Below are positions 7,979-16,649 of a stretch of DNA of 64,000 nt, piece by piece. The first letter of the stretch is position 1; each line of letters opens with the position of its first letter. The DNA comes from Paractinoplanes polyasparticus (GTDB taxonomy: Bacteria; Actinomycetota; Actinomycetes; Mycobacteriales; Micromonosporaceae). The DNA lies in assembly GCF_019710575.1 (NCBI RefSeq), contig NZ_JAHWFK010000040.1, positions 124,001 through 188,000 on the forward strand, in the 5' to 3' direction. The position numbers and the translations under genes were made by a program. The notes under the pieces were generated by a model. That model saw nothing but the letters and a program-made list of their open reading frames with translations. It did not search any database and was not told where the DNA came from.

Positions 7979-9607
7979 ATGAGCGCACCAGCGAAGACAC
8001 CGCGGGCAGGCAGCCGCCTCAACGACCTGGGCGTGGGGTCCAAGGTCATCCTGGCGGTGGCCGTAGTGGCCCTCGTGGCCGTGGTGACGGCTGGTGTCGC
8101 CTGGACCAGGCTCGGATCGCTCGACGATCGGATCCAGAACCTGCGGACCACCAACATCACGCGGCTGGACGCGCTGGTCACATTGCAGAACGGCATGTCG
8201 GACATGTACCGGGGGCTCTTCCTGTACCAGGGCGCTCAGACAGCCGCCGAGAGAACCACCCACAAGGACTCCGTCAAGGCCGGGCAGGCGGCCGTGGACG
8301 CCGCCGGTGACCGGTACGTCTCCGCCCCGGACCCGTCGACCACGTGGCAGACGCAGACGCAGGCGTTCGGGGGCGCTTGGGCGAAGTACAGGGCGTTGGT
8401 GAACTTTCTGCTGTTCAAGGAGGCCCCGCCGGCGGGGGTCGAACTTCCCACCTCGCAGGCCGAGCAGTACGCAGTGTGGGGCGAGGCCGAGAAGACGATG
8501 AACACCGCCGTCGACGAGCTCATGGCCCTGGAGCGATCGCAGGCGGCGCAGAACAGCGCCGGAGCCCATGACGAGGCCTCCGGCGCCGGGCGGACCATCC
8601 TCATCCTCGTGCTCGTCGGCGTCGCGCTCTCCGTCGCGATGGCGATGATGATCGGCCGGAACATCTCCCGCCGCCTGGCCGACGTTCGTGATGTGCTCGA
8701 CGCCGTCGCCGACGGCGATCTGACCAGGAACGCGACCACCGCCGGGCGCGACGAGGTCGGGGTGATGGCGGGGGCGGTGAATCGAGCCACGACCTCGATC
8801 CGGCAGACCGTCGCGGCGCTCGCGGACTCCTCACGCCTGCTCGCCGAGTCGTCGCACCAGTTGTCGGCGTCCGCGGAAGCCATTGCCGGCAACGCTCACG
8901 AGACCTCCACCCAGACCGGTCTGCTCGCCACCGCCTCCGAGGGCGTCTCACGCAGCGTGCAGACGGTGGCGGCCGGCACCGAGGAGATGGGTTCGGCGAT
9001 CCGGGAGATCTCTCAATCGGCCAACGACGCGGCCGGTGTCGCGTCGCAAGCGGTCACCGAGGCTGCCGCCACCAACGCGACCGTCGCCAAACTCGGCGAG
9101 TCCTCGGCCGAGATCGGCAACGTGGTCCGCGTGATCACCGCGATCGCCGAGCAGACCAATCTGCTCGCCCTCAACGCGACCATCGAGTCGGCCCGGGCGG
9201 GCGAGGCCGGCAAGGGCTTCGCCGTGGTGGCCAACGAGGTCAAGGACCTGGCCCAGGAGACGGCGAAGGCCACCGGGGACATCTCGCAGCGGGTGGAGGC
9301 GATTCAGGCCGACACGGACGGCGCGGTCGCCGCGATCGGGCGGATCTCGGCGATCATCGCGCAGATCAACGACTATCAGACGACCATCGCTTCCGCCGTC
9401 GAGGAGCAGACCGCCACCACCAACGAGATGAGCCGGTCGATCGGCGAGGCCTCGGCCGGTTCGAGCAGCATCGCGGACAACATCGCCGGTGTTGCCGCCG
9501 CCGCCCGGACGACAACGGCCACGGTCGCCGAAACTCAGCGCTCGGCTCAGGATCTGGCCCGGATGTCGAGCGAGCTCGAGTCAGTCGTGGCTCGGTTCCG
9601 GGTATAG
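7979..9607 (+). CDS. Methyl-accepting chemotaxis protein
   Basis: 542 residues from the ATG after GGGAGAG; an upstream in-frame start has no ribosome site. Membrane helix 1 covers about residues 21-43. An outside region of about 155 residues with a four-helix-bundle look follows, then membrane helix 2 (TILILVLVGVALSVAMAMM), a HAMP domain and the cytoplasmic signalling hairpin. The hairpin tip (IAEQTNLLALNATIESARAG) is canonical for CheA/CheW contact. No che genes are nearby, so it is an orphan receptor. No C-terminal CheR-tethering pentapeptide is present. Confidence 0.9.
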   Translation: MSAPAKTPRAGSRLNDLGVGSKVILAVAVVALVAVVTAGVAWTRLGSLDDRIQNLRTTNITRLDALVTLQNGMSDMYRGLFLYQGAQTAAERTTHKDSVKAGQAAVDAAGDRYVSAPDPSTTWQTQTQAFGGAWAKYRALVNFLLFKEAPPAGVELPTSQAEQYAVWGEAEKTMNTAVDELMALERSQAAQNSAGAHDEASGAGRTILILVLVGVALSVAMAMMIGRNISRRLADVRDVLDAVADGDLTRNATTAGRDEVGVMAGAVNRATTSIRQTVAALADSSRLLAESSHQLSASAEAIAGNAHETSTQTGLLATASEGVSRSVQTVAAGTEEMGSAIREISQSANDAAGVASQAVTEAAATNATVAKLGESSAEIGNVVRVITAIAEQTNLLALNATIESARAGEAGKGFAVVANEVKDLAQETAKATGDISQRVEAIQADTDGAVAAIGRISAIIAQINDYQTTIASAVEEQTATTNEMSRSIGEASAGSSSIADNIAGVAAAARTTTATVAETQRSAQDLARMSSELESVVARFRV

Positions 9608-9635
9608 GGAACGAGGCTGCGAGGTCCACGCGCCG

Positions 9636-9860
9636 TCAGACCACAGCACCCCGAGGCGCGACCTCGATCGCAGCGACGCCCCGGCCGTACAGCACGACGA
9701 GCCGCTCGCCGTGCTTCGCGCGCAACGCTCCGGAATCCTCGGCCAGGGTCGAGATCACGTGTTCCACCAGCTCGTCCTCGCCGGAGATGCCGGGCTCGTT
9801 GCAGGTTATGTCCATGCGGTCGCCGCCGACGAGCCGTACGCGCAGCACTGTAGTCGCCAT
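9636..9860 (-). CDS. Small hypothetical protein, 74 aa
   Basis: MATTVLRVRLVGGDRMDITC, then an acidic helix (SGEDELVEHVISTLAED) and a beta-rich end (RLVVLYGRGVAAIEVAPRG). A beta-alpha-beta arrangement without signal or membrane segment; I do not recognise the family. It is convergent with the chemoreceptor gene and divergent from the first STAS/HATPase gene, in a space no other gene explains. Confidence 0.5.
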   Translation of the reverse strand: MATTVLRVRLVGGDRMDITCNEPGISGEDELVEHVISTLAEDSGALRAKHGERLVVLYGRGVAAIEVAPRGAVV

Positions 9861-10017
9861 GTCCTGACGCTACTCGTCTCGTGCCGTCGGCCGACCAGCG
9901 CGAAGCACCCGCCACCACCGAGGTCCTCCAGCGACTGCGTGGGGGCGCCTCGGCCCGCGTTGGCCTATAGTCCGGAGTGCTGGACCGCTGTAGTCACGAA
10001 GATCAAGCTGGTCCTTT

Positions 10018-10042
10018 CTGCTGCCCCAGCCCCCGGTAGCGC
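10018..10042 (+). repeat. 25-nt leader element, copy A
   Basis: CTGCTGCCCCAG-C-CCCCGGTAGCGC, 28 nt before the start of the first STAS/HATPase gene. Copy B at 11950-11974 differs at one base and precedes the third such gene. Both copies are preceded by GTGCTGG, which could pair with the CCCCAG of the element, so a shared structured leader is possible. Confidence 0.55.
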
Positions 10043-10070
10043 ACTTCAAGGTGTCCTATCGAGGAGCATT

Positions 10071-10829
10071 GTGATCGAGCAGCGCCCGGCTGTGCGGGCC
10101 GGCATCAGCATCGACAGCGCCGAGGACGGCGCCGTTATCGTCCTGGTCGTCCGCGGCAGCTGGAATGCGGCGTTGCGGACCGAGACTTTCGCCGCGTTGC
10201 AGCGGTGCCTTGCCGCGCACCCGGCCGGGCTCGTCGTCGACCTCACCGGTCTGGATGATCCCGGCGTGCTGAGCCTGCCGGCGTGGGCGGAGGTCCACGA
10301 GGTGAGCGCGGCCGTCGACCCGCCGGTGCGGGTCGCCATCTGCGCGTCCCCCGAGATGGCTCTCGCTCATCGGCTGCAGGAGGCGGCCAACCGGCGGCAC
10401 CTACCGGTCTTCGCGAAACCGCGACAGGCCTGGTCCGCATTGAACAACCTGATCCCGGCGGCCGACCGGCGGGTGCTGCACACGCCCGCAGTGGTCCATG
10501 CGCCCGGCCGCGCCCGGCGCCTGATCGACAGCGCCTGCCGGACCTGGGATTTGCAACCGCTGCTGTTCAACGCCCGTTTGATCGTGAGCGAGCTGGTGGC
10601 CAACGCGGTGCGGCACGCCGGCACGGACATCCGCGTCACGGTGCTGCGTCAGGGCGGACGGCTGCAAATGATGGTCGCGGACGCGGATCCCCGTCTGCCT
10701 TGGATGCCCACCCCTGAGCCCGGCGCGCGGCTGATCAGTGGCCTGCATATGGTGCAGGCGGTTGCGGCGGGTTGGGGAACGATTGCGACTACCGGCGGCA
10801 AGCTGGTCTGGGCGGCACCTCGCGAATGA
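10071..10829 (+). CDS. STAS-like plus HATPase (RsbW-type) regulator, copy 1
   Basis: 252 residues from a GTG with GAGGAG upstream. Residues 1-110 form an anti-sigma-antagonist-like (STAS) alpha/beta domain (GLVVDLTGLDDPGVLSLPAWA). Residues 135-252 are a GHKL ATPase domain with the N box SELVANAVRHAG, a weak G1 (MVADADPRLP), GLHMVQAVA and the closing GGKLVWAAP. This is the actinobacterial ATP-binding regulator family related to RsbW anti-sigma kinases. The usual DxGxG is weak, so kinase activity is uncertain. First of three similar genes in a row. Confidence 0.75.
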   Translation: MIEQRPAVRAGISIDSAEDGAVIVLVVRGSWNAALRTETFAALQRCLAAHPAGLVVDLTGLDDPGVLSLPAWAEVHEVSAAVDPPVRVAICASPEMALAHRLQEAANRRHLPVFAKPRQAWSALNNLIPAADRRVLHTPAVVHAPGRARRLIDSACRTWDLQPLLFNARLIVSELVANAVRHAGTDIRVTVLRQGGRLQMMVADADPRLPWMPTPEPGARLISGLHMVQAVAAGWGTIATTGGKLVWAAPRE

Positions 10830-10932
10830 CGACCGGCGCCGTTTCCGGTCCGAAGGTTGACTCTGTGGTGAGCGTCGATCCACGCCCGGTTGCTATATGT
10901 TTGCCTCAAGCGAGGAGGCACTATCTTCGCCA

Positions 10933-10985
10933 GCTGCTCCAGACCTCGGCAGTGCACCCGTACTGACAGAGTGCCCGGGAGCAGC
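10933..10985 (+). other. Hairpin in the leader of the second STAS/HATPase gene
   Basis: GCTGCTCC at the left and GGAGCAGC at the right, with inner CAGTGCACCC / GAGTGCCC segments, can fold into a long stem-loop about 65 nt before the coding start. Read from the plus strand; no attenuation signal is visible. Confidence 0.3.
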
Positions 10986-11049
10986 CGTGCTTGGGGATGA
11001 GCGTCCCATTTCGCCTGATCATGCCAACGGCGATCGTGGCCGGTTGACG

Positions 11050-11859
11050 ATGACTGCCGCCGGGAACCGGGACAGCGCGGCCCCGCCGAAGGCCCCCTAC
11101 CTGCTCACCACCCTGACCGATCGTCGTGGTGTGGCGGTGGCCGTCACCGGCGATGCGACCACCGCCGTGGTCGAGATGACCGCCCATGGCGAATGGTCGC
11201 CGCACTTCGGCCACCAGATCTCCGCCTGCGTGCGGCTGTGTCTGGCCGGCCCGTCCGTCTCCGTCATCATCGATCTGCATCATCTCGACGATCCGTCCGG
11301 GCTCAGCATGCCGTTCTGGATAGCGGCCTGGAGCCGAGCCCAGCTCGCTGCTCCGCCGGTGAAGCTGGTGTTCTGTCTGCCCGTCACGAGCACGTTGGGC
11401 CGGCGGCTGCGCAGCGCCGAAGGACAGCGACCGCAACTGTTCGCCGGCACGGGGCAGGCGCGTCTCGCCGTCGCCGCGCTGGTGTCCCGGACCGACCGGC
11501 TACAGGTGCGCCTGGAGCCGCGACCGGATGGCGTACGCGCCGCGCGCGACTTGGTGAGGGAGGCCTGCCAAGCCTGGGACCTGCCCCATCTGCTGTACGA
11601 CACCTCGTTGATAGCGTCCGAACTGGCCACCAACGCGGTCGAGCACGCCCGCACCGGCTTCGTCGTCACCCTGTCCCGGCAGGCCCGCCGGCTGCATGTG
11701 GCGGTGCAGGACGGCGCACCCGGATTCCCGCGCCTGCACCGAACGGCTGGTCCGGCCGCTCTGCGCGGTCGCGGCCTGCTGCTGGTGAACACGATCGCCG
11801 CCGCCTGGGGGGCTATGCCCACGCGGAGCGGCAAGGTGGTGTGGGCCACCCTGGCGTGA
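11050..11859 (+). CDS. STAS-like plus HATPase regulator, copy 2
   Basis: 269 residues if it starts at MTAAGNRDSAA. There is no good ribosome site, so an earlier start is possible. Same plan as its neighbours: a STAS-like domain (VIIDLHHLDDPSGLSMPFW) about residues 40-140, a linker, then a GHKL ATPase (SLIASELATNAVEHARTG, AVQDGAPGFPRL, GRGLLLVNTIAAAWGAMP, GKVVWATLA). The N box (E-x3-N) and the GRGL-x-LV motif are better preserved than in copy 1. It is likely to bind ATP and act in partner switching with SpoIIE-type phosphatases or sigma/anti-sigma pairs. Confidence 0.75.
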   Translation: MTAAGNRDSAAPPKAPYLLTTLTDRRGVAVAVTGDATTAVVEMTAHGEWSPHFGHQISACVRLCLAGPSVSVIIDLHHLDDPSGLSMPFWIAAWSRAQLAAPPVKLVFCLPVTSTLGRRLRSAEGQRPQLFAGTGQARLAVAALVSRTDRLQVRLEPRPDGVRAARDLVREACQAWDLPHLLYDTSLIASELATNAVEHARTGFVVTLSRQARRLHVAVQDGAPGFPRLHRTAGPAALRGRGLLLVNTIAAAWGAMPTRSGKVVWATLA

Positions 11860-11949
11860 CCCCGGCCGCCGGCCGTCACCCTTTGGTGAGCAGACATCCC
11901 GAAACCTGTGAGATAGCGTTGCCGTGCTGGGGAGGGTCTTTTCCCGGCC

Positions 11950-11974
11950 CTGCTGCCCCAGTCCCCGGTAGCGC
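11950..11974 (+). repeat. 25-nt leader element, copy B
   Basis: CTGCTGCCCCAG-T-CCCCGGTAGCGC, 92 nt before the likely GTG of the third STAS/HATPase gene. One mismatch to copy A at 10018-10042. Here the preceding GCTGGGGAGGG can pair with CCC and CCCCAG downstream. Confidence 0.55.
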
Positions 11975-12066
11975 GTCGAATGCGCCAACAAAGCCTGGGG
12001 AGCCACTGTGGTCGTCGTCAACCCTTTGCGGCCGAGCGGCCGCGCCGCGCGAGTCGCTGTCGCACA

Positions 12067-12891
12067 GTGACCGTCGCGGGCGGAGGGACGCAGAATCAGC
12101 CGATCGCGCCCCCGTATCTGCTCACCGCCGTCACCGAGGACAGCAGCCCGCGAGTGTCCGTGACCGGTGACGCCGGTCTGACGGTGGTCGAGATAGCGGT
12201 GCACGGCCGCTGGTCGCCGCAACTGGGTCAACAGGTTTCCGCCGCGCTGCGGATGTGCCTGGCCGGTCCGCCGACTCCCATCGTCGTAGCCCTGCACGAC
12301 TTGGCCGATCCCCCGGGGGCCAGCCTCCCCTTCTGGCTGGCGTTGTGGCGGCAGGCCCGGCTCGAGACCGTGCCGGTGAACGTGGTGTTCAGCATCGCGG
12401 GTACGACCGTGTTGAGCCGGCGTCTCCGCTATCTCCGAGGACCGCAACCACGCGTCTACACCACCGCTGTCGAGGCACGCGCGGCAAGCGTCGCGCGGAA
12501 ATACCGCACCGATCGTCTGCAGGCCTGGCTGGAGCCTCGACCGGCGTCGGTCGCGGCCGCCCGCGCCCTGGTCACGCGGGCCTGCGACGCCTGGGACCGG
12601 CCGAAGCAGTTGCAGGATGCCTGGCTGATCGCCTCCGAGCTGGCAGCCAACGCGGTCGAACACGCCCGCACCGACTTCATCGTCACCATGTCGCGCACCG
12701 ATACCCGACTGCACCTGGCGATCCACGACTGTGTCGGCAGCTTTCCGGACGCGAGCGAACTGAGGCTCGCCGACCAGCCGGCCGAGCTCGGTGAACGGGG
12801 ACGGGGCCTGCGGCTGGTGCACGCGACAGCCGTCGCGTGGGGCGCGGTGCCCACACGGGACGGCAAGGTGGTCTGGGCCGCCGTGGCGTGA
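12067..12891 (+). CDS. STAS-like plus HATPase regulator, copy 3
   Basis: 274 residues from GTG (TVAGGGTQNQ); an ATG at 11980 would add 29 residues of arginine-rich sequence with no family look. It is closest to copy 2: PPYLLTAVTED and VSVTGDAGLTVVEIAVHGRW match that gene's N-domain. The ATPase part has WLIASELAANAVEHARTD, AIHDCVGSFPD, GERGRGLRLVHATAVAWGA and GKVVWAAVA. The D-x-G turn of the G1 box is changed (HDCVGS), so catalysis may be impaired. Copies 2 and 3 look like a tandem duplication. Confidence 0.75.
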   Translation: MTVAGGGTQNQPIAPPYLLTAVTEDSSPRVSVTGDAGLTVVEIAVHGRWSPQLGQQVSAALRMCLAGPPTPIVVALHDLADPPGASLPFWLALWRQARLETVPVNVVFSIAGTTVLSRRLRYLRGPQPRVYTTAVEARAASVARKYRTDRLQAWLEPRPASVAAARALVTRACDAWDRPKQLQDAWLIASELAANAVEHARTDFIVTMSRTDTRLHLAIHDCVGSFPDASELRLADQPAELGERGRGLRLVHATAVAWGAVPTRDGKVVWAAVA

Positions 12892-12922
12892 GCGCGTGCT
12901 CGTCGCGGCGGGGGCGTGGCTG

Positions 12923-13096
12923 TCAGACCGGGTCGGGCTTGACCAGGTCGGACAGATCGAGGCGGAGGGTGGCCAGGAGACCCCCGTGCACGTTGGGGTC
13001 GATCTCGTCGGGCAGCTCCCGGTCGACGAATTCGGCCCGCGCGTGCTGGCCACGTTCGCGGAGAACGGCGAGAACGGTTGCCTTCGAAATGGTCAT
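12923..13096 (-). CDS. Small conserved protein, 57 aa (paralogue of 7346-7528)
   Basis: MTISKATVLAVLRERGQHAR, then FVDRELPDEIDPNVHGG and LATLRLDLSDLVKPDPV. Start chosen by the shared N-terminus with the 60-residue copy; an earlier in-frame GTG has no support. No membrane segment. Both copies are on the minus strand and flank the chemoreceptor/STAS block. The role is unknown; the FVDRELPD-x-IDP core is the conserved part. Confidence 0.7.
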   Translation of the reverse strand: MTISKATVLAVLRERGQHARAEFVDRELPDEIDPNVHGGLLATLRLDLSDLVKPDPV

Positions 13097-13211
13097 CTGT
13101 CTGTTCCCCTGACGGATAGGGCCGCCGAGGTCCGGAGCGACAGTCACCACAGTACGCCCCGTACTCCGAAGGTAGCGGCGTAGCCGGCGGCCGGGCGGGT
13201 ATCTGGATCCC

Positions 13212-14132
13212 GTGGCAGGTCAACGTCGGGTGTCGATGGTCGGCGTCTTCTGGCGGCGACTGCGTCACCGCGTCGGGTGGCTGGACCATCTTGTCCGGGC
13301 AGGCGTCCGGTACGACCGGGCCGACGGCGGCCGGCTGGCTGCCGCGGTGACGTACTACTCGTTCTTCGCCACGTTCGCCTTAGGGCTGCTGGGCGGCGCC
13401 GTCTTCGGCTTCGTGCTGGACGATCCGGCGATGCGGGGATCGGTGGAAAGCTACCTCGCCGACAACCTGCCCCACGTGAACGTGCAGGCGCTTCGCGATG
13501 CCCGGGCCACAGTCGGCGTGATCGCGTTCATCGGCCTGCCGATCACGGGGTGGTTCTGGGTCGACGCGTTGCGGTCGTCGATCCGCCGGATGTGGGAGCT
13601 GCCGGAATATCCCGGCAACCTGGCCGTCCGGGTGCTCGTGGACCTTCTGGTGCTGGTGGGGCTGGGGCTGCTGCTCATCCTCTCGCTGGCGGTGGCGTAT
13701 GCGACAACCGTCGCCGCGAACCGGGCGGTGGATGCGGCGGGCACGGGCATGGTGCTGTCGCGGTGGCTGTTGAAGGCGGCCGGATTGCTGATCGGCGTCG
13801 GATTCAACGCGGTTCTCGCCGCGGGCGCGCTGACCGGGGTGTCCCGCGTGCGGATGCCGTGGCGCCGGTTGCTGGGGCCCGCGTTGCTGGTGGCGGTCGG
13901 ACTGGAGCTGCTCAAGACCCTCGGTGGTCTCTATGTTCGGCTCACGGAGGCCAACCCGGCCTATCAGCTCGTCGCGGGTTCGGTGGGGCTGCTGGTCTTC
14001 CTGAACGCGATCAATCAGCTGTTCCTGTTCGCCGCCGCGCTGACAGCGACCAGCACCGCCGGCCGTCCGGCCGACCTCGCCGTCGAGGACGAGGACGAGG
14101 ACGAGCGCAGCGCGGCAGCGCGGGGCGGCTGA
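13212..14132 (+). CDS. YihY/BrkB-family inner membrane protein
   Basis: 306 residues with about six membrane segments. The N-terminal DGGRLAAAVTYYSFFATFALGLL is the family hallmark (A-x-x-x-x-Y-x-x-F/L-x-x-P/F). PITGWFWVDALRSSIRRMWELPE follows, then helices up to FLNAINQLFLFAAALTATS. The tail is a short acidic run (DEDEDEDERS). Often labelled RNase BN, but the family is a membrane protein of unknown transport role. The start is a GTG; an ATG nine codons later is possible. Confidence 0.8.
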   Translation: MAGQRRVSMVGVFWRRLRHRVGWLDHLVRAGVRYDRADGGRLAAAVTYYSFFATFALGLLGGAVFGFVLDDPAMRGSVESYLADNLPHVNVQALRDARATVGVIAFIGLPITGWFWVDALRSSIRRMWELPEYPGNLAVRVLVDLLVLVGLGLLLILSLAVAYATTVAANRAVDAAGTGMVLSRWLLKAAGLLIGVGFNAVLAAGALTGVSRVRMPWRRLLGPALLVAVGLELLKTLGGLYVRLTEANPAYQLVAGSVGLLVFLNAINQLFLFAAALTATSTAGRPADLAVEDEDEDERSAAARGG

Positions 14133-14359
14133 GGTCTGGGTGGTCCGGGAGGGTCGAGAAGCCGGTGTGCCTCGACACTACGCGCCCGGCTTCCGGCAAC
14201 GCGTACCGTGGATGTCGACCGGTGCGCAGTCATCGGTGCCGGCTCCGGCCGGCGCGCGCGGCCGACGGCCGTGCGCCTCACGGCCTCAGTGAGCCTCGTC
14301 CTCGCCTGTTCCGCGGGTCGGACCCGCGCCTGCGGTGGTCCCGGACGACGGGATAGACA

Positions 14360-14737
14360 GTGACACCCCTGGAACATCAGCCCGATTCGGCGCCCGCTCC
14401 CGCTCCTCGAACGGGGCTCGAGTCGGTCAGCGACCACGACCTGCTGCTCGACCGCAGCTGGTGGCCCGGTCCGGACGACCTCGGCGCGCAGTTGCGCGTC
14501 CTGCTGCCCGCTCTCGACCAGATCCGCGGCCCGGTGGGGCGTCTGCTGCTCGGCGCCGCGGGCTGGACGACCCGGCCCCATCAGGTGGTGCTGGGCGAGC
14601 GCACGGTCAGCCTCGGCTATCGGGCCGATCAGCCGTCGTCGATGATCACCGTTCGCTGCCTCGACGGCGGCACCTTCACCATGCGGGTCGCGCCGTCCGA
14701 CCCGGTAACCCGTTTGACCGTCCCGCTGGGCGGGTAG
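14360..14737 (+). CDS. DUF5994-type protein
   Basis: 125 residues from a GTG. Contains LLLDRSWWPGPDDLGAQLRV, LLPALDQIRGPVGRLLL, GWTTRPHQVVLGERTVSLGY and a beta-rich end. This is the pattern of the actinobacterial DUF5994 family (D-x-x-WWP-x-S/G-x-D-L-x-x-x-L and GW-x-x-x-P). No signal or membrane segment; function unknown. It stands alone between the YihY gene and the desaturase. The preceding 227 nt (14133-14359) show no other gene. Confidence 0.65.
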   Translation: MTPLEHQPDSAPAPAPRTGLESVSDHDLLLDRSWWPGPDDLGAQLRVLLPALDQIRGPVGRLLLGAAGWTTRPHQVVLGERTVSLGYRADQPSSMITVRCLDGGTFTMRVAPSDPVTRLTVPLGG

Positions 14738-14872
14738 TTCTTTCCTACTGCACTTATCGCCTCAGGCGGACGTGTATCCGGCCGTCCAGACTCCGCGGCC
14801 TCATCGTCAGTTTCATGCTCGCCGGCTTGTCGACGTCGTCATGCCGGCCAGTCAGTTCTTAGGAGTCGCGCG

Positions 14873-15889
14873 ATGAGCGCATCGGTGGTACAGCGGCCGA
14901 AGACGGCCGGTAGTGATTTCGCCGCTCTGAATCGGCAGATCGTCCAGGCCGGACTGCTCGAACGCCGGCCCGCCTACTACGCCGTACGAGCGGGTGTCGT
15001 GTCCGCGCTGTTCGCGGGCGCCTGGGTGCTGTTCTTCCTGCTCGGCTCGTCCTGGTGGAACATCGCGGTGGCCGGGTTGCTGGGGCTGGTCTTCTCGCAG
15101 GCGGCCCTGCTGGCGCACGACGTGGCTCACCGCCAGGTGTTCCGCACGAAGCGGCCCAGTGAGATCGCGGGCCGGATCGTGGCCAACATCGCGGTCGGGA
15201 TGAGTTACGGCTGGTGGATGGACAAGCACACCCGCCACCACAACAACCCGAACCACGACGAGCTGGACCCGGACGTGCAACCCGAGGTGCTCATCTGGGC
15301 CACCGAGTCGGCGTGGGGCCGGCGCGGGGTGAAGGGCTTCGTCACCCGGCACCAGGCCGGGCTGTTCTTCCCCCTGCTGACGCTGCTCAGCATCGACCTG
15401 CGCATCTCCAGCATCAAGGCGCTGCGACGGCCGGGCATGAAGCGCCGCGGGCTGGAAGCCGGTTTGATGGCGCTGCACCTGGTCGCCTACGTGGCCGCGC
15501 TGCTGCTGGTGCTGTCACCGCTGCAGGCGCTGGTGTTCTTCCTCGTGCATCATGCGGTGTTCGGGGTCTACCTGGGGATGACCTTCGCGCCGAATCACAA
15601 GGGCATGCCCCACCCCGACGGCACCGAGGACTACCTGCGCAAGCAGGTGCTGACGTCGCGCAACGTCAAGGGTGGCCGGCTGACCGACGTGGCCCTCGGC
15701 GGGTTGAACTATCAGATCGAGCACCACCTGTTCCCGGCGATGCCCACCCCGAACCTGCCCAAGGCGCAGCCGATCGTCCGGGCCTACTGCGAACGGGCCG
15801 GGGTCTCGTACGAGGAGACCAGCCTGGTCAAGTCGTATCGGCAGGCCCTGCGTCATCTGCACGACGTCGGGGCCCCGCTGCGTCAGTGA
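14873..15889 (+). CDS. Membrane fatty acid desaturase
   Basis: 338 residues; TAGGAG precedes the ATG. All three histidine boxes of acyl-lipid/acyl-CoA desaturases are present: HDVAH (in LLAHDVAHRQVF), HTRHH (MDKHTRHHNNPNH) and QIEHH (NYQIEHHLFP), with four or more membrane helices between and around them. It should place a double bond in fatty acyl chains at the membrane with a di-iron centre and an electron donor. The stop overlaps the 3' end of the convergent GAF-ANTAR gene by 7 nt. It may adjust membrane fluidity in cold, which would fit the nearby cold-shock gene. Confidence 0.85.
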   Translation: MSASVVQRPKTAGSDFAALNRQIVQAGLLERRPAYYAVRAGVVSALFAGAWVLFFLLGSSWWNIAVAGLLGLVFSQAALLAHDVAHRQVFRTKRPSEIAGRIVANIAVGMSYGWWMDKHTRHHNNPNHDELDPDVQPEVLIWATESAWGRRGVKGFVTRHQAGLFFPLLTLLSIDLRISSIKALRRPGMKRRGLEAGLMALHLVAYVAALLLVLSPLQALVFFLVHHAVFGVYLGMTFAPNHKGMPHPDGTEDYLRKQVLTSRNVKGGRLTDVALGGLNYQIEHHLFPAMPTPNLPKAQPIVRAYCERAGVSYEETSLVKSYRQALRHLHDVGAPLRQ

Positions 15890-16608
15890 CCGCCCAGGTG
15901 GGGGAGGCTCGGCAGGTTGGTGACGATGGTGTCGGCGACCTCGCTGAGGCGGCGGTTGTTGCGGCGGGCGTAATCACGGATCAAGCTGAACGCGGCGTCC
16001 GGGCTCACCCCGCGGGCCTGGGCGACGATGCCTTTCGCCTGTTCGATGACGATGCGACTGTTCAGAGCACCCTGCAACTGGCCGGTGAGCACCTCACCGC
16101 GGTGGATGGCGCGTTCCTGCAGCAGGCCGATGACGGCCACGTCGGCCAGCGACTGCACTATGTGGGCGTCCGCCTCGTCCAGTTCGGTGGCGCTGCCGAA
16201 CACACCCATCGCGCCGATGACCTCCTTGCGCAGGCGCAGCGGGAAGGCGTGTGCCGACTGGAAGCCGGCCTGGGCGGCCCGGGGTGCGAACTCGGGCCAC
16301 TTCGCCGTCGCCGCGGCCAGGTTGACGTTGGTCACCGGGCGGGCCGTGCGGAACGCGTCGAGGCACGGACCGTCGCCGTACTGCAGTTGGAACAACTCCA
16401 TGAGCCGTGCGCTCTCGTCGGAGGCGGCCATGAACGCGAGCCGGCCGCGATGATCCGCGAGCATCAACCCGACCTCACCGGTGCCGAACAGACCGGCTAC
16501 CCGTCGAGTGAGCATCTGCAGGAACTCCACGACGTCGAAGTCGTCGACGAGCGTGTCGGCGACGTCGACGAACAGCGTCGCCAGCCGTTCGGCGGAAACG
16601 GTGGTCAC
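15883..16608 (-). CDS. GAF-ANTAR transcription antitermination regulator
   Basis: 241 residues. Residues 20-160 are a GAF domain (VGLMLADHRGRLAFMAASDE, LQYGDGPCLDAFRTARPV, AFPLRLRKEVIGAMGVF). Residues 170-225 are an ANTAR RNA-binding domain (ALNSRIVIEQAKGIVAQARGV, SLIRDYARRNNRRLSEVADTIV) with the conserved Ala/aromatic pattern. Such proteins bind two-hairpin RNA leaders and stop premature termination. Second of two GAF-ANTAR genes on the minus strand, 41 nt downstream of its paralogue. Confidence 0.85.
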   Translation of the reverse strand: MTTVSAERLATLFVDVADTLVDDFDVVEFLQMLTRRVAGLFGTGEVGLMLADHRGRLAFMAASDESARLMELFQLQYGDGPCLDAFRTARPVTNVNLAAATAKWPEFAPRAAQAGFQSAHAFPLRLRKEVIGAMGVFGSATELDEADAHIVQSLADVAVIGLLQERAIHRGEVLTGQLQGALNSRIVIEQAKGIVAQARGVSPDAAFSLIRDYARRNNRRLSEVADTIVTNLPSLPHLGGH

Positions 16609-16649
16609 AGCGGTCTACCGCCCTTCTCCGGATACCGGACTGACGGCGG

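Noticed and set aside
10018..10042. GEMM/c-di-GMP riboswitch suggested by GGTAGC in the leader element
   Set aside because: The other conserved GEMM parts (ACGCAAAG, the tetraloop-receptor segments) are absent.
10897..11049. Longer N-terminus for STAS/HATPase copy 2
   Set aside because: The added ~50 residues have no counterpart in the closely related copy 3 and cover a leader hairpin. Kept as a start uncertainty.
13212..14132. Naming the YihY gene as ribonuclease BN
   Set aside because: The old RNase BN label for this family is an error; it is a polytopic membrane protein.
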